A stretch of 64,000 nt of DNA from positions 496,001 to 560,000 of the forward strand of contig RSEE01000040.1 in assembly GCA_003971905.1 (NCBI GenBank), in the 5' to 3' direction. Shown one piece after another: positions 22,333 to 37,544 of this stretch (position 1 is its first letter; every line of letters begins with the position of its first letter). The notes under the pieces are model-generated. The model worked only from the letters and a program-made list of their open reading frames with translations. It ran no database searches and was not told where the DNA came from. The position numbers were made by a program, and so were the translations under genes. This DNA comes from Moniliella sp. 'wahieum'. Its lineage: Eukaryota; Basidiomycota; Moniliellomycetes; Moniliellales; Moniliellaceae.

Positions 22333-25300
22333 ATGCCGCCGGCAATGCACTGGGCCAGCGACGCCGACGCTGCTGCCAGCGTCCGCAGCAGCGCCACCAG
22401 CAGCAGCAGCAGCGCCAGCAGCCACTCCCCCACCCAGGACCACTCCAGCAGCCCCCACGCCGCCGCCGTCCTGGCCGCTGCGGCCCAGTGTCGCCGCCTT
22501 CTCGAGCACCACCGCTCCCACGTCGCCCAGCAAGCCCGCCCCGCGCTGCCCTCGCCGCCATCCTCGAGCACCAGCAGGCCGCCGCGAACCATGCTGGATG
22601 CGCTCGCCAGCCGGCTGCAGGCCTTCCGTCTGTCCTGCCTCGTTGCCGAGCAAGACGTACAGCGTGCGCACCAGTATGACCAATACGCATCCGCCTCCTT
22701 CTCCTCCTCCTCCCACCCTCCTCTTGTGGATGTACCGCCTGCGCTGGACATGGATGCCCCTGGGCTCATGACGCAGGTGGCCGAGCTCGAGGCCCAGATT
22801 GCCTTGGAGCAAACCCAATTCGCCCGTCAGCGCCAAGCCCTGCTCCACCGCCTCACTGTTGCCGCCCAAGCTGACACCCATGTCCCTACGGACGATGCGG
22901 ACTGGCTTGCTAGGCGGAGCATCGAGCAGGCCGATGGGCGTACCAAGGTCACCATTCACCTCCCTCCTGATTCCACCGACGAAGCAGAAGGTGACAAGAG
23001 AACCAAGCGGCTCGGCGAGCCCGCAACGCCCCCCCAATGTCTTCCCCAATGCTTTCGTCTGGTCGTGCAATGGCCAATCCCAGTCCTCTGCCAAGTGACA
23101 GCGCTAGTTCTCCCTCCCTTCTGAGCCAGCCAGCTTCGCGCGGCAAGCCGACCGCCCAGCTTGAGCTGGACAGCATCTTTGCCCGTCAGCTGCAGGACCA
23201 GCTTCTGGCTGAACTGCGCCGACTACAAGCATACATGCAGTCTTGGTCACGGCATTGGCCGACCTCAAGCAAAAGTCAGAACAGTCCATTTCCCAGCTTG
23301 AAGGTGACCTCGTAGCAGCGCGCGAGGAGCGGGCAAAGACGGCTGAGGGCTTGCAGCGCACCGTGGCAGAGCAGCAGCATAAAATCAAGGTGATCCAAGA
23401 AGGCAAAGGTATGTTCTGGTCTCTAGCACACCCATTGGGGGCATTCTATTGGTGCTGACCCTCTGCTAGAATCTGTTGTAAATGAGCTGCATGACTTGCA
23501 GCTGGCTCATCAGTCGACCCAGGACGATTTATCCGCCATACGACCCGCTCTGGCTCGGAGCGAGGCAAACATTGCTCGATTATCATCTGAACTTACCGTT
23601 ACCAGCCAAGCCGCTGCTCAGACCCGTGCTGCTTACGAAGACGAGCGCAACACGTTAAGATCCGCATTGTCTCGTCACCAGCAGCGAGCAAGTGAAGCGG
23701 AAGACCGAGCCCGTGAGGCGCTGAGAGAGGCACATGTGATCATGGGTCAGAGGGATGAGGCCCAACGTCTCCTTGCCCTCCATGCCACAACCTCTTCCCT
23801 TGGCGATACCCATCGTCTTTCCACAGGCACGCATCGGCAGAGCCGGAAGTCTGATCCTGCCGATTGGGCCACCGACACCTCCTCCCTCCGTCGAGCCATC
23901 TCAGGCCAGCGTCCCAAAACCGTTCGCATCTTCCCCAGAGTTCGTCGTCCCCAGCTATTCCAAGGACGCGTGCCAAATCGATCAAGCCTAAGAAGATGCG
24001 CCCCGCACTGTGCCATGCTTTGGAAGATGTACTTCAAACCGCACCTGCTCCTCCACCCTCTGTTTCTAAGACCATCAACCTAGGCGAACGAGACGCCCTC
24101 AGCCACAAAGAGGACATACCACAAACCGATCTATGTCCCACATCGCCTCCATCGGAAGGGACAAAAGGACCCAGGCCCAGTCCGGATTCCAACCCCGACC
24201 CGGCTCTTTTCTCGGCAGCAGCTGAGAATCTATCAGAGCAGCTCGAAGCAATCGTTAAGCAGCACGGGGCGGCACTGCGTATGCTGCTCGAAAAAGACCA
24301 GAGCGACAAGTCTGGTGTCTCGGCTGTTGGGATGGAAGGACCGAACAGCTTGGCTCTGGAACCGCTACAACCTCCTTCAGAGGCTTCGGGACAGTCGGAA
24401 GGTCGCTTTGTGGATGCCTACGAGGGTTCACGGCTTTCATCTCTGGACATTGGCACTCCCCTTCAACTGGATACCGACTCTGGATCAGCCCTGCATCTAG
24501 GCCGACAGTCGGCTGCCAGCCTTGGCTCACCCCAACAACCTCGTCCAATGAGCAGGCCCTGGACAATGGGACGCAGTATCCCCATCGGGTTGAGGAAAAT
24601 GTTGCGACGGACCAGATGGCCCGGCTTGACGAAACAGTCCAAACTGAAACGTGGCCCGTGATGCCATCTGTGTCCGTCACTCCCTCGTGTCCGCCCAATT
24701 CCCCACCTGAATTGGTGCCATCGGCATCGCATACCTCTACTGCTGGCTCTCTTCCCCCAACGCCCTCGCCGGCGAACCGCCACCGTCTTCCCTCCACCTC
24801 CGGGAAGCCATTAGCACTTCGTCCCTTGCATGCCGCCGCACAAGCGCGTATTCCCAGAGCAGAAGAAAGTTCAGCCGACGACGGTGCTGAAGCCGACGTT
24901 GAGCCTATAGGATCCCGGGCTTTCGATGATGCCACTCACCTAAGGCCCCGGCATGAGTCTAGTACTCGCAGCTCAACCGCTCGCCATGAGCACCGCTCTT
25001 CTCACGGTACCAAAAGTCTTCCTCTCATTCAAGCGAGTGCACGCCAGCAGCGCGTTTCTCACCGCTCTCTCTTCCTTCCCCCGTCACAACCATCACCAGC
25101 GCCACCAGTCCCACCGTCATCGCGATGATACCCACCCTTCTCCATCCCAACCAGATCCGCGCCAGGCGCAGATGTCTACCCCCCACGTGCTCATGTTCCA
25201 AGGAGCGCCTCGGCGGCCGAGGCCATCCTCCATGATGGTTCACGCCACTTCTCATCCAAGGGGAAACAGTCCCCTGCTCAACCCACTTTGTCGGGACGGC

Positions 25301-27213
25301 ACACCCGCATACCTTCGAGTTCGCGTTCTCCTACCGGTGCGGTCTCTTCGCTCACACCGATGGACCACGAGAGTCCCCCGTTGCACTCCACTCCTACATC
25401 GGCGCCTCCCGCACCTGAGGGTAGCCATGCTGGCTGGAATGCAACTCCGTCGCCTCGCCCAACCACCACGCTCGACCTCATTCTCGTTCATCCATCTACT
25501 TTACCCCGCGGGCCAAGGCTCGCAGCGTGGTTTCGCCACCTGTTTCACCGGCGTTTGCGCAGGACATTGGCTCTCCCCAAGCTCGGGCCCCCTCGTGCCT
25601 GCCCTCCTTTTCTATCCCACGACGTCCCTTGTCACCTCCCGCTTGCCGCAGCCGGAGATGGAGGCCATCTCGCAGGCAATGATCGGATGTTCATGGTCAA
25701 GTATACCCGCCTTCCCCGGGGCATCGGAAGCTTGGCCCGTTCCTTTTCGCGCGGGCCGGATTCGAACGGCGAGGGGAGACCGAGAGGACGCAGCGGACGT
25801 CGCGGCAGCGCAACAAGTTGTTCGAACGTCGCCATCTGCGGTTCGTCTGGCTGCAGCCCTACACGATGCGCATCTATTGGAGCCAAGGCCATCCGTCCCC
25901 TACCCCGAGCCAAGCGGCCGGCGACCTGAACCAGTCCAAGTCGGTGCAGTTCAGCGGGGTGAGGAGGAACGCGCGTATGATCCCGATGGCGTGCTGTACG
26001 GCGGGCCCCGTGAGATGGGGGAGCAAAGTGTCAGTCTGCACACCCAATCTCTCGTTCTGACCTGTGCCAATGGCCAGGAACTGCATCTGACTGCCCCCTC
26101 GGCCGAGGCACACCGCACTTGGCTCACAGCCCTGCGGTTTTTGGTCCAACGAGACAAGCTGCGCCGCCTGCAAATCCAGGATTTGCCGCCGCTCGAGCTA
26201 CCTACCCTTAGCCCTGTCCTCGCGCCCATGTCGCTGGCGCCATCCTCAGCGGCGGGGGGCACGACCATGGCGTCGCCTCAGCCCCTGGACCGTGCGCACT
26301 CGCCTCTGCCTTCCCGAATCGGGGAGAGCCCGCAGCTCTTGTCGACCAGCATCCTCGCCCGCTCTTCCTCTGAGCGAAGGTCGCGCTGGCCCGAACGCAG
26401 TCCCTCGCTCAGGTTGTGGAAGGTGCCGTGGCGAGCAGCGGGGCAAGCTAGTTCCCATGCGTCTCAACCGTCGTTCCAACTCGGCCATGTCGCATCAACC
26501 CTCTCGTTCCAATTCGGCCATGTCGCATTCAAGGTCAAGTCAGGACCCTTCCCATCCATGCCTCTCCCGACTCAGTCCTCAGCCTCCAGCGCCAACGCAG
26601 TTGGACGGTGGGAACCCGTGTCGCCCTGGGACGTTTTGCCAAATGAACCTGGGAAGGGGGGGCAGCGCCGTACGGCCGAGGCGATGATCGAGGAGGACGA
26701 CGGGAGCAGTAGCAGCACCGGTCCGGGTTGGACAATGTGCGTGTTTGCTGCGACGGCGAGCACGATATTGGTGCGTTGGCCCATGCTCACCATCGCACGT
26801 GGACACTCCATTCGCCATCCCCAGCGCGCGGAGCCGAGGCGACCCACGCGAGATCGGTGAGCGCCTTGAGCCAAGACCGACGTCGGTCCACATTTAGCCT
26901 CCGCCTGCCCGACAGCCAGAGAAACCTGCATTCCCGCCGCTCGTTTTGCCGTGCTGCCACGCCGTCGTCGCTGGCGCACGCGCACGCGCACGAGGCTTCG
27001 TCATGCACCACCGTCCCTGCCCTGCTCGCGCTGGCCGCACCGCCCTGCCAGCCCCAGTCCGCGCTCACTTTCTCCTCCCCCTCCGCCCCGCTCGTTTCAC
27101 GCTCCCATTCGCCGGTGCCTTCGACACTCCTTCGTCCGCGCTCCCCACGTTCTCCCGTTCTCCGCGTTCTCCCCCTGGGCCGCACCCTGAGTCGGCCGCT
27201 GATTGGGGGATGA
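22333..27213 (+). CDS. Num1/ApsA/Mcp5-like cortical anchor with C-terminal PH domain
   Basis: Large protein with the layout of fungal Num1-type proteins, which bind the plasma membrane through a PH domain and anchor dynein and mitochondria at the cell cortex. ATG at 22333 (MPPAMHWASDADAA) begins an Ser/Ala-rich N-terminus, then coiled-coil segments (LMTQVAELEAQIALEQTQFA; LKQKSEQSISQLEGDL; ALSRHQQRASEAEDRAREAL) up to about 23800. An intron lies at 23409-23469 (GTATGT..TGCTAG). A long Ser/Pro-rich middle follows. The PH domain spans about 25660-26150: MVKYTRLPRGIGSL, RRHLRFVWLQPYTMRIYWS, ELHLTAPSAEAHRTWLTALR. Near 26730 is DNVRVCCDGEHDIGALAHA, a tail I associate with basidiomycete Num1 homologues. 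Many frame changes are needed. The end is uncertain, between 26860 and 27235; 27213 is the stop in the tail frame. Confidence 0.75.
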
Positions 27214-27670
27214 CCCCTGCTCCCCCGCTTTAGACCGATGGCAATCCTGCCTTTTGGTCTCTTTGCGCGCTTGGTTGGCAACGCTTCTTGCACTTGCCAC
27301 CGACCCTCTGTCTTCTCGCCTTGCTCGGCTCCCCCATTATGACCCACCTCACTCTCCTTTCTTTGGTGCCCTGATCTGCCCACGATACCTGTCTCTCTCT
27401 TTGGTTCTCGCTCTCTATACACTTCGATACTTCGATGTCCTCCTTTGCTCCCCCGATGGGAGAGACCGCGGAGATGGACTGCCCTAGCTACTAGTGTACA
27501 CTATTACCCGCCCAGCGAATGGCCTCCGACAGATGCAGATGAAGTGGGCACGCTGACCAACAGAACGCACGAGGGGTAGGTGCAGTACAGGAGCAGGAAG
27601 AAAAGACAATCGCGCGGCGGCCACCATAGTGATCGGTCATCCAAAACCGGACGTTGGCCACGCCACTTTT
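27214..27670. other. Spacer between convergent Num1-like gene and APL2
   Basis: About 450 bases carrying both 3' ends. No gene or clear repeat is seen. Confidence 0.5.
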
Positions 27671-31628
<3,958 letters not shown>

Positions 31629-32000
31629 ACCCTGAACTGAACACCGACAGCCGCGTGCTGCGCCTGCCGTTTCTCCTCCCGCCCACCCCACCCCGCGCCC
31701 TGTCCTTCCCATGGCAGCGGGCACATGAGGAGTGGCGTGGTGCTGTCTCAAAACGTTCCCTATTCATGTAGTCTAATCCACTTCTGCTCGGCGCTCGGTG
31801 GGCGTTGAACTTGAACTTGAACTCAAGGTTGAGCCTCAACTCAACGCCCTTGATCGGCTACAGAGTCGGTGTAGATCTGCAGAGTGTGTCTGTCGTGCTA
31901 CCCATTCCGTGCAAACCCACCAGACCCCCCGCGTGGCGCTCAGCCTGAGCGCTCAGGGAACAAGTAGGAAGTGAACCGGTGCCCGTGGGTGAGCGAGCGG

Positions 32001-32232
32001 CTGGTAATAGCAGGAAATAGCAGGAAACGGCAGGAAACGGCCGGAAACGGCAGGAAACGGCCGGAAACGGCTGGAAACGGCCGGAAACGGCAGGAAACGG
32101 CCGGAAACGGCAGGAAACGGCCGGAAACGGCAGGAAACGGCCGGAAACGGCCGGAAATGGCCGGAAACGACAGGAAACGACAGGAAATGACTGGAAACCA
32201 CTGGAAACCACTGGAAACAGCTGGAAACCCTA
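32001..32232. repeat. 10-bp minisatellite, GGAAACGGCM
   Basis: About 22 tandem units of 10 bp, mostly ccggaaacgg or caggaaacgg in partly alternating order, with edge units changing to GGAAATGG and GGAAACCA. The period is strict. On the minus strand it would read as a Phe/Pro/Ser/Arg repeat without stops, a side effect of the repeat. Confidence 0.95.
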
Positions 32233-32748
32233 CCGCTTTCCGGCTGCGGCAGGTCCCTTGGGCCCAACAACCCTACCTGTCGCTGCTACTGCCAGCCACG
32301 GGTTCCCCCCCCACTTGCCTGCACTTCTGCCCCACTGCCCGGCCCCCCATCCCCCAGCCCTCTTTCCAATCTATTCAAGTCCTATCCGGTTGAGAGAATA
32401 GACCAAGGGCGAATCAGATGACGTAGGGACATGTAAATGAAGCGGGCGATGGGTTTGGTACCCCTATTAGTTGGCATTCTGCCCGCCCTGGGCGAATTAT
32501 TACACAGCTCGGAGTCATAATAATGTTGTGTTTTGCCTTACGCAGCACTCTCGTCAGGGAGATGAATATCACGGTGGGTGCGGTGCCGGCCAAGAACTGC
32601 AACCAGGGCATTACCATTTCCTGGAACAATTCAGAGGCGTCGTTCTAGGGCCTTGTCCGGCGGTTCACCCAAACGCGAACGAGCCACTTGAGATGGACTT
32701 CGCGTTTCACTGTCTTTTTATCGTGTTGTTATATGATACGAGGAGCCC

Positions 32749-32789
32749 ACCGGGCCTACGGCCCGGTCAGCTGGGGCTTCGCCCCAGCT
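32749..32789. repeat. Two adjacent perfect hairpins with three-base loops
   Basis: ACCGGGCC-TAC-GGCCCGGT (32749-32767) and AGCTGGGGC-TTC-GCCCCAGCT (32769-32789) are perfect stems of 8 and 9 bp separated by one base. A similar hairpin, GGTGGC-GCA-GCCACC, lies at 32950-32964. Confidence 0.9.
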
Positions 32790-32799
32790 TGATGCTGCG

Positions 32800-32905
32800 T
32801 CGCCACCTTAGCCACCGTTCCCGCTTCGCCACCGTAGCCACCGTTCCCCTGGTCCACCATCGCCACCGTAGCCACCGTTCCACCGGCCACCGTTCCAGGC
32901 TGGAA
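32800..32905. repeat. GCCACCGTT / GCCACCGTA repeat cluster
   Basis: About eight imperfect copies of GCCACCGTW with short spacers, lying between the hairpins. It also overlaps an open minus-strand frame of Gly/Thr/Val repeats that I do not regard as a gene. Confidence 0.75.
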
Positions 32906-34320
32906 CCCTTCCACGGTGGAGAGACAAAATAATATCACCGATGCTTGCTGGTGGCGCAGCCACCGGGGGGGCTTACGCGATGCTGACCTAAACTGTTGGT
33001 GCAGAAGTGGTACACTTGGCACGCCAGTAGGGTTAGTAATTTTTGTATGGTATAGGGATCTGTACTTTTGAGCAGGAGTGGGCTCATCAGTCGACACCCC
33101 CTGAGGGCCCGAGCGTGCCAACGCTTATGAACTATAGCTAGCAATTGTCACTCGCGTGCACCCAGAACGGAGAGGAGGCTTGAGGGGGTTGGCTGAGCCG
33201 CAGCGCTCAGGCTGAGGGCACTGCAATGACAACTGTTCAAGCAAGGCGTCGTCGAGATCGCAGAGCGTTATAGGTGCAAAAAGGGGAGGGGGTTCTGGAC
33301 ATTTGGACCCGAACACACGAAGAATGGATCGGTGTGAAAAGGAGTTTGGCAGGCTGTGGCTTTATAGTTCAGTGCTACTGATCAAATGGTCCGATTGGGA
33401 TTCCGTTGGTCCAATTCGCAAAGGGAATCTCTCTCAGGACTCATGCATCTGAAGAACATCAGGCACTATGGTGCTTGATGTTGGTAGTGGGGCCTCTGTC
33501 CTGAGATGTATGAACGCATCCGAGCGGGACATTTGCGCCCTCAGCGAGGGCTCAGCTCGGCGCTGAGGGCCAGTAGCGCCCAGGCTCTGACTGAGACCCG
33601 TGCGAGGGGTTTCTTGAGCCCCCTATCAAACTAGTTCGCGAGGGCTCTCTGCCCATATGAGGAGAGAGAGCGTGGGGTTTCCAATCAAGAACTTTTTTAG
33701 GAGACTGTGGGTTACCGGTTACCCGGCTACGGACCGAGAACGAAACGAAAGTGCATACTAAACAGGGTGGCGCCCAAGGTCAGGCCGTGGAGGTATGCGA
33801 ATACGGACCCAGACAGAGAAGATGAAAACAAAGTGACGAACGGAAAAAGGGCGCAACCCGCAGGACGGGGAACGGGTCGGGAGGGCGGACTTATAGAGCC
33901 CCGTACCCTGTCCCATGTCCGTCTGCACACTGAGATCCTCGATATGGACGCGCGGGATGGGGGTCTTACTAGGAAGGGCTACAAGGGGAGAAGGTAGTGC
34001 AGACTGGCTCAGACTGGAGCTGCTCTGCCCGTGCGTGATTTGAAGCGTGTGGGGCCTGACTAGTGGTGACTGGAGAGGTGGGCTCGTGCTGAATGTGGCA
34101 ACCCTCCTCAGCAGCACGCCAGGCGCGAGTTCAGACTGACGCGCTCATAACAGATGCGCTGCGCTGAGGGCGTGACGCGGTGAGGCCTGAGGAGCGGCAG
34201 CTCAGGTCTAGTCGCGAGGCTGACACGGGGCGGCTGACGCTGTCGGGAGTGTGGATGAGGCCGAGGAGGGCTGGGTGCTGTGGGCGAGGCAGCGGAGGAG
34301 GCAAAGCACAGGAGGGTGAC

Positions 34321-34412
34321 TAGGTGACTAGTGACTAGTGACTAGTGACTGACTAGTGACCAGTGCGGCCGGTGACCGGTGACATGGTGACATGTGACAT
34401 TGACATGGCGCG
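34321..34412. repeat. ACTAGTG, ACCGGTG and ACATGTG heptamer cluster
   Basis: Four to five copies of ACTAGTG give way to ACCGGTG and then ACATGTG, each a six-base palindrome plus G. Three different units of the same design lie side by side. Confidence 0.85.
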
Positions 34413-34703
34413 GCTAGGGTTGTGAGTTCGGCCTGCAAACGTACGAATTGGATGCGCGTGACGTGTGACATGTGACGCGCGACGGGTGCCTCGGTGGTGC
34501 GTCCTGCATCATGCATCCACATCACGCGTCATGCGCGTCATGCCGTCTGACGCGATCTGCAATCTGGCGATGCTATATTCCACTCGCCTGCCCCGACGCT
34601 CGGCCGGCAGCGTGTGGGAGGTCTCCAAGCGCGCTTTGCTCTCTGCTCCTTCTGCCCCTCCTCCTCCCATGCTGCCGCCCTGGCCATACGCTCTGCCACC
34701 GCC

Positions 34704-36172
34704 ATGACCGGCATCTCCTTCCCCCTCTCCAAGCCCATCGCCACCCGCGCCCCTTCCACCCGCCCAACGCCAGCCCCGGGTCCGCGCTCGGTACTCTCTC
34801 GTCTACCAGCCCGTCTTCCGCCATCATGTCCATCCGACCTACACCAGCCGCCCCTCCACCCCCCATAGCCACTTTTCCCGTTCACCCTCCCACTCGCCTC
34901 CCCCCCCCCCGCCGTCCTCCCCACCCCCTTTCTCCCATTTCCCCCACCATCCGCCGAGGATGAGCGCCATTCCCTGCTCGACTTGGAGCACTCCCGCTCC
35001 ATTCAAGCGCTCCAGTCCGTCGGTCACGAGCTGGCCGAGTACCTGACCAGCACCAACTCTCCCTTGGCTGATTCGGACTCTTCCTCCCCCGCAGCGTTAC
35101 CAAGCGTGAATGTCGAATGCGTCTCCATCCTCCCCGCCTCCTACATCCGTTCTTTCCACCACACTTTTTCGCAGCGGCAAAAAACCACCATCTCCCGCCC
35201 CACCTCGCCGGGAGACCGGTCGCGGCGTACTAGCTTGCTGAGCACCGTGCGTGCCCACAGCCCCGAACGAGAGGGCGGAAATTCTTCCGACTCCATTCGT
35301 TCGCTGCGCGACCGAGCGACGCACTCTCGTGCCGGAAGTATCTTTGCCTCCATGATCCATTCGTCCCACCATGCGCCGAGCTCCTTTCCCAGTGGTGAGG
35401 GGAGTGCCACGCCCTCCGTTCTCTCTGGCACCGAACAACTGTTGGAGCTGACGGACGATCTGCGGATCGAGGATGAGGCGGGGGAAGAGGCGCGCGAGCA
35501 ACTTCTTGATCGGCTCATTGTCTTGGCTGGGGAACTGGAAGCGCAAGTCAGTGCCCCGGACAAGGCGGGATTGTATGTGGCGACAGAGGTGCAGCAAGCG
35601 CAAGATGGGGACACGTTGGCGGAAGCGATTGTGCGTCTGGCGCACGCCAAGCACTACAGCGAAATTGTCGTGATCAACGATGTGGATTGGTCACCCCAGG
35701 CCGGCACAGCAGGGCCCCAATTACATTTTGCTTCGGATCTCGACGAGCACGACCATGCCGACTGGCTCACCCCGTTGCCCGTCTCGGGGCATACAACACC
35801 CAGCAGCCCACTCGCCCGCTCTTCCTCCCGCGGCAGTGAGCGCGAAGGGAGTGGGTTCCCCTTTCCGCACGTTTCTCAAGGAGCTACCCCCCCCGCCGTC
35901 GTCTCTCGTCCCATGGGAATCATGAACATCGGAAACAGTCGTTGGGTCGGCTATTTGGCCACGCACATCCCCGCTCTCACCATCCCGGCGACCACCACCA
36001 CCCTCACATCCCGACGTTTTCGCTCGGCATCCCAACCCCTCTCTCTCGCTCCGGACGTACGCGCGACCGACACGAGCAGGCAGATATGCGGCGCGTGCTC
36101 GTCCCTCATACCCTCTCCTTGGCTCGACGATTGGGCCACGATATCAAGGGGGTCCAGGTCACCATTTTTTAA
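34704..36172 (+). CDS. Conserved-looking protein of unknown function
   Basis: I do not recognise this family. A Ser/Pro-rich N-terminus (ATG at 34704, MTGISFPLSKPIATR, start unsure) leads to AEDERHSLLDLEHSRSIQAL, then VECVSILPASYIRSFHHTF and a Ser/Arg-rich stretch (RSRRTSLLSTVRAHSPERE). A helical segment (EEAREQLLDRLIVLAGELEA) precedes AEAIVRLAHAKHYSEIVVIN and HFASDLDEHDHADWLTPL. The end RRVLVPHTLSLARRLGHDI..VTIF stops at 36172 in a different frame from the middle. Frame changes are needed near 34870-34960 and near 36050. The one long open frame from 34983 ends instead at 36224. Mixed charged and hydrophobic segments argue for a real protein of about 480 residues. Confidence 0.5.
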
Positions 36173-36464
36173 CGCCCCTCCCTTTGCCTCAGTCCTCAGT
36201 TCTCGCCTACCCCCATCCATGTGATCAAGTGTTGCTACGCGCACGCTTTATTCCCTCAACCCCCGTTTCCATCGGTCGGCATGGCATCGCCTCTTGGGCA
36301 GTCCCATACATGTGTAACATTGGTTGCCACTGTTATTGAGCAGACACGGCGTGGCTAGTGTATCTAGCGGTGTATACAGTTTCAATGAGAAGTGGCTCCA
36401 ACGTGAACGGAGACTATAGGTTGCTGTGGTCCGATCCATCGTGTGTCGCAGTATAACGCATCAC
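36173..36464. other. Spacer before tRNA-Val
   Basis: About 290 bases of lower GC content than the flanking gene, with no supported feature. Confidence 0.4.
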
Positions 36465-36564
36465 GGTCGGATGGTCTAGCTGGTCATGACGTACGCTTCA
36501 CATCCTGGAGCAACAGGTCTCGTTGAGACGCGTAAGGTCCCCGGTTCGATCCCGGGTTCGATCA
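36465..36564 (+). tRNA. tRNA-Val (CAC), with 26-nt intron
   Basis: Acceptor arm GGTCGGA pairs with TTCGATC (two G-U pairs). The T arm is CCCGG-TTCGATC-CCGGG. The anticodon stem TACGC/GCGTA encloses loop TTCACAC, anticodon CAC. A 26-nt intron at 36503-36528 sits one base 3' of the anticodon, the usual nuclear position. A TTTTT Pol III terminator follows at 36566-36570. Confidence 0.92.
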
Positions 36565-36824
36565 CTTTTTGTTTCATGTTTCTTTTCAACCCATCGTGCA
36601 TGGTGCAAGCTCATGGCGCTCGGCGAATGCCATCCACCAGCCCCCACTTCTCCGATTGTCCATCGTTGTGAGCGAGGACGCTCCGATGGGGGACTCAAGA
36701 AGCGCAAGAAAAGATGGGAGTGGAGTGACAAGTGATAGAGGAGGAAGGATGACAAAAGAGCGTGCTAAGATGGTGGAAAAGGCGCACGTGATACAGAAAC
36801 AGTGTTCGCCTTCGACGCATCAAG

Positions 36825-36896
36825 GGGCGGATAGCTCAGGGGTAGAGCGCTTGCTTAGCATGCATGAGGTCCGGGGTTCAATTCCCTGTTCGTCCA
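36825..36896 (+). tRNA. tRNA-Ala (AGC)
   Basis: Acceptor arm GGGCGGA pairs with TTCGTCC. The D arm is GCTC-AGGGGTA-GAGC, the loop TTAGCAT has anticodon AGC, and the T arm is CGGGG-TTCAATT-CCCTG. There is no intron. The anticodon stem CTTGC/GCATG has one T-T mismatch. A T9 terminator follows at 36897-36905. Confidence 0.92.
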
Positions 36897-36905
36897 TTTT
36901 TTTTT

Positions 36906-37044
36906 GGCGCGGGATCTACCGGGGCGGATCAGCACCGCGCTAGGGCATAGCGTGCTTACGTAGCGCGCCCGCCGGCCCCACCTTGGGCGACGCGCTGCCG
37001 GCATGTCTGGGCCATGGACACGCCAACCATCACCACCACTTCTG
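36906..37044. other. Short spacer upstream of LC8 gene
   Basis: About 140 bases between the tRNA-Ala terminator and the dynein light chain start. No separate feature is seen; an in-frame upstream ATG lies at 37003. Confidence 0.4.
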
Positions 37045-37544
37045 ATGAGCAGCGAGAAAGCCGGCGCCGAGGGCACGCCACAAGGCGTGGTCGCTCCTGA
37101 TGCCCCCCCACTGCGGGCAGTAATCAAGAACGTCGACATGACGGCCGAGATGCAGGCCAGTGCAATTGCGCTTGCGCAAGAAGCGCTGCGCACCCACACC
37201 TCGAAAAGGACATGGCCGCCTTTACCAAGAAGCGCCTCGACGCGCTCTTTGGTCCTACGTGGCAGAGCGTGGTGGGACGAGCATTCGGTTCCTATTGTAC
37301 ACATGGTACGTCTCTCGTCGGCGTCCTTTGCTTCCAAGACACGTGGCGGGCTGGACACTTTACTGACTCACTCTTCGTCTTTCGATGGCGCCCGGGAACA
37401 GAGGTGCGGCACTTCATTTACTTCTGTACGTCGTGTCGCCCAACCCAGCACACCTCGCTCACTTGTTTTGTGTGTACAGAACCACTAACGAGCACTCGTT
37501 TTCCAGATTTGGGTGACTATGCGTTCCTCTTTTGGCGCGCCTAG
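37045..37544 (+). CDS. DYN2: Dynein light chain LC8 (DYNLL/Dyn2)
   Basis: Small dimeric hub protein that binds dynein intermediate chain and many partners. LC8 hallmarks: LRAVIKNVDMTAEMQASAI, EKDMAAFTKKRLDALFGP, TWQSVVGRAFGSYCTH, then HFIYFYLGDYAFLFWRA at the end. Two introns: 37306-37401 (GTACGT..AACAG) and 37426-37506 (GTACGT..TTCCAG); the joined exons give THEVRHFIYFYLGDY. I chose the ATG at 37045 (MSSEKAGAEGTP); 37003 is an in-frame alternative. Both give a longer N-terminus than the usual 89-residue protein. A frame change near 37195 is needed between AQEALRTH and LEKDMAAF. Confidence 0.93.

Larger units (their letters stand above)
31629..34703. other. Repeat-rich gene-free region
   Basis: About 3 kb with no recognised gene. 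It holds TTGAAC and CTCAAC words at 31800-31850, a 10-bp minisatellite (32001-32232), two adjacent perfect hairpins plus a third (32749-32964) with GCCACCGTT repeats between, scattered CTCAGGC/CTGAGGC words, and ACTAGTG/ACCGGTG/ACATGTG arrays at 34321-34480. Open frames crossing it are built from the repeats. Confidence 0.6.

Noticed and set aside
31953-32270. Repetitive Phe/Pro/Ser/Arg protein on the minus strand
   Set aside because: It is the readout of a 10-bp minisatellite; a real coding repeat would favour periods divisible by three.
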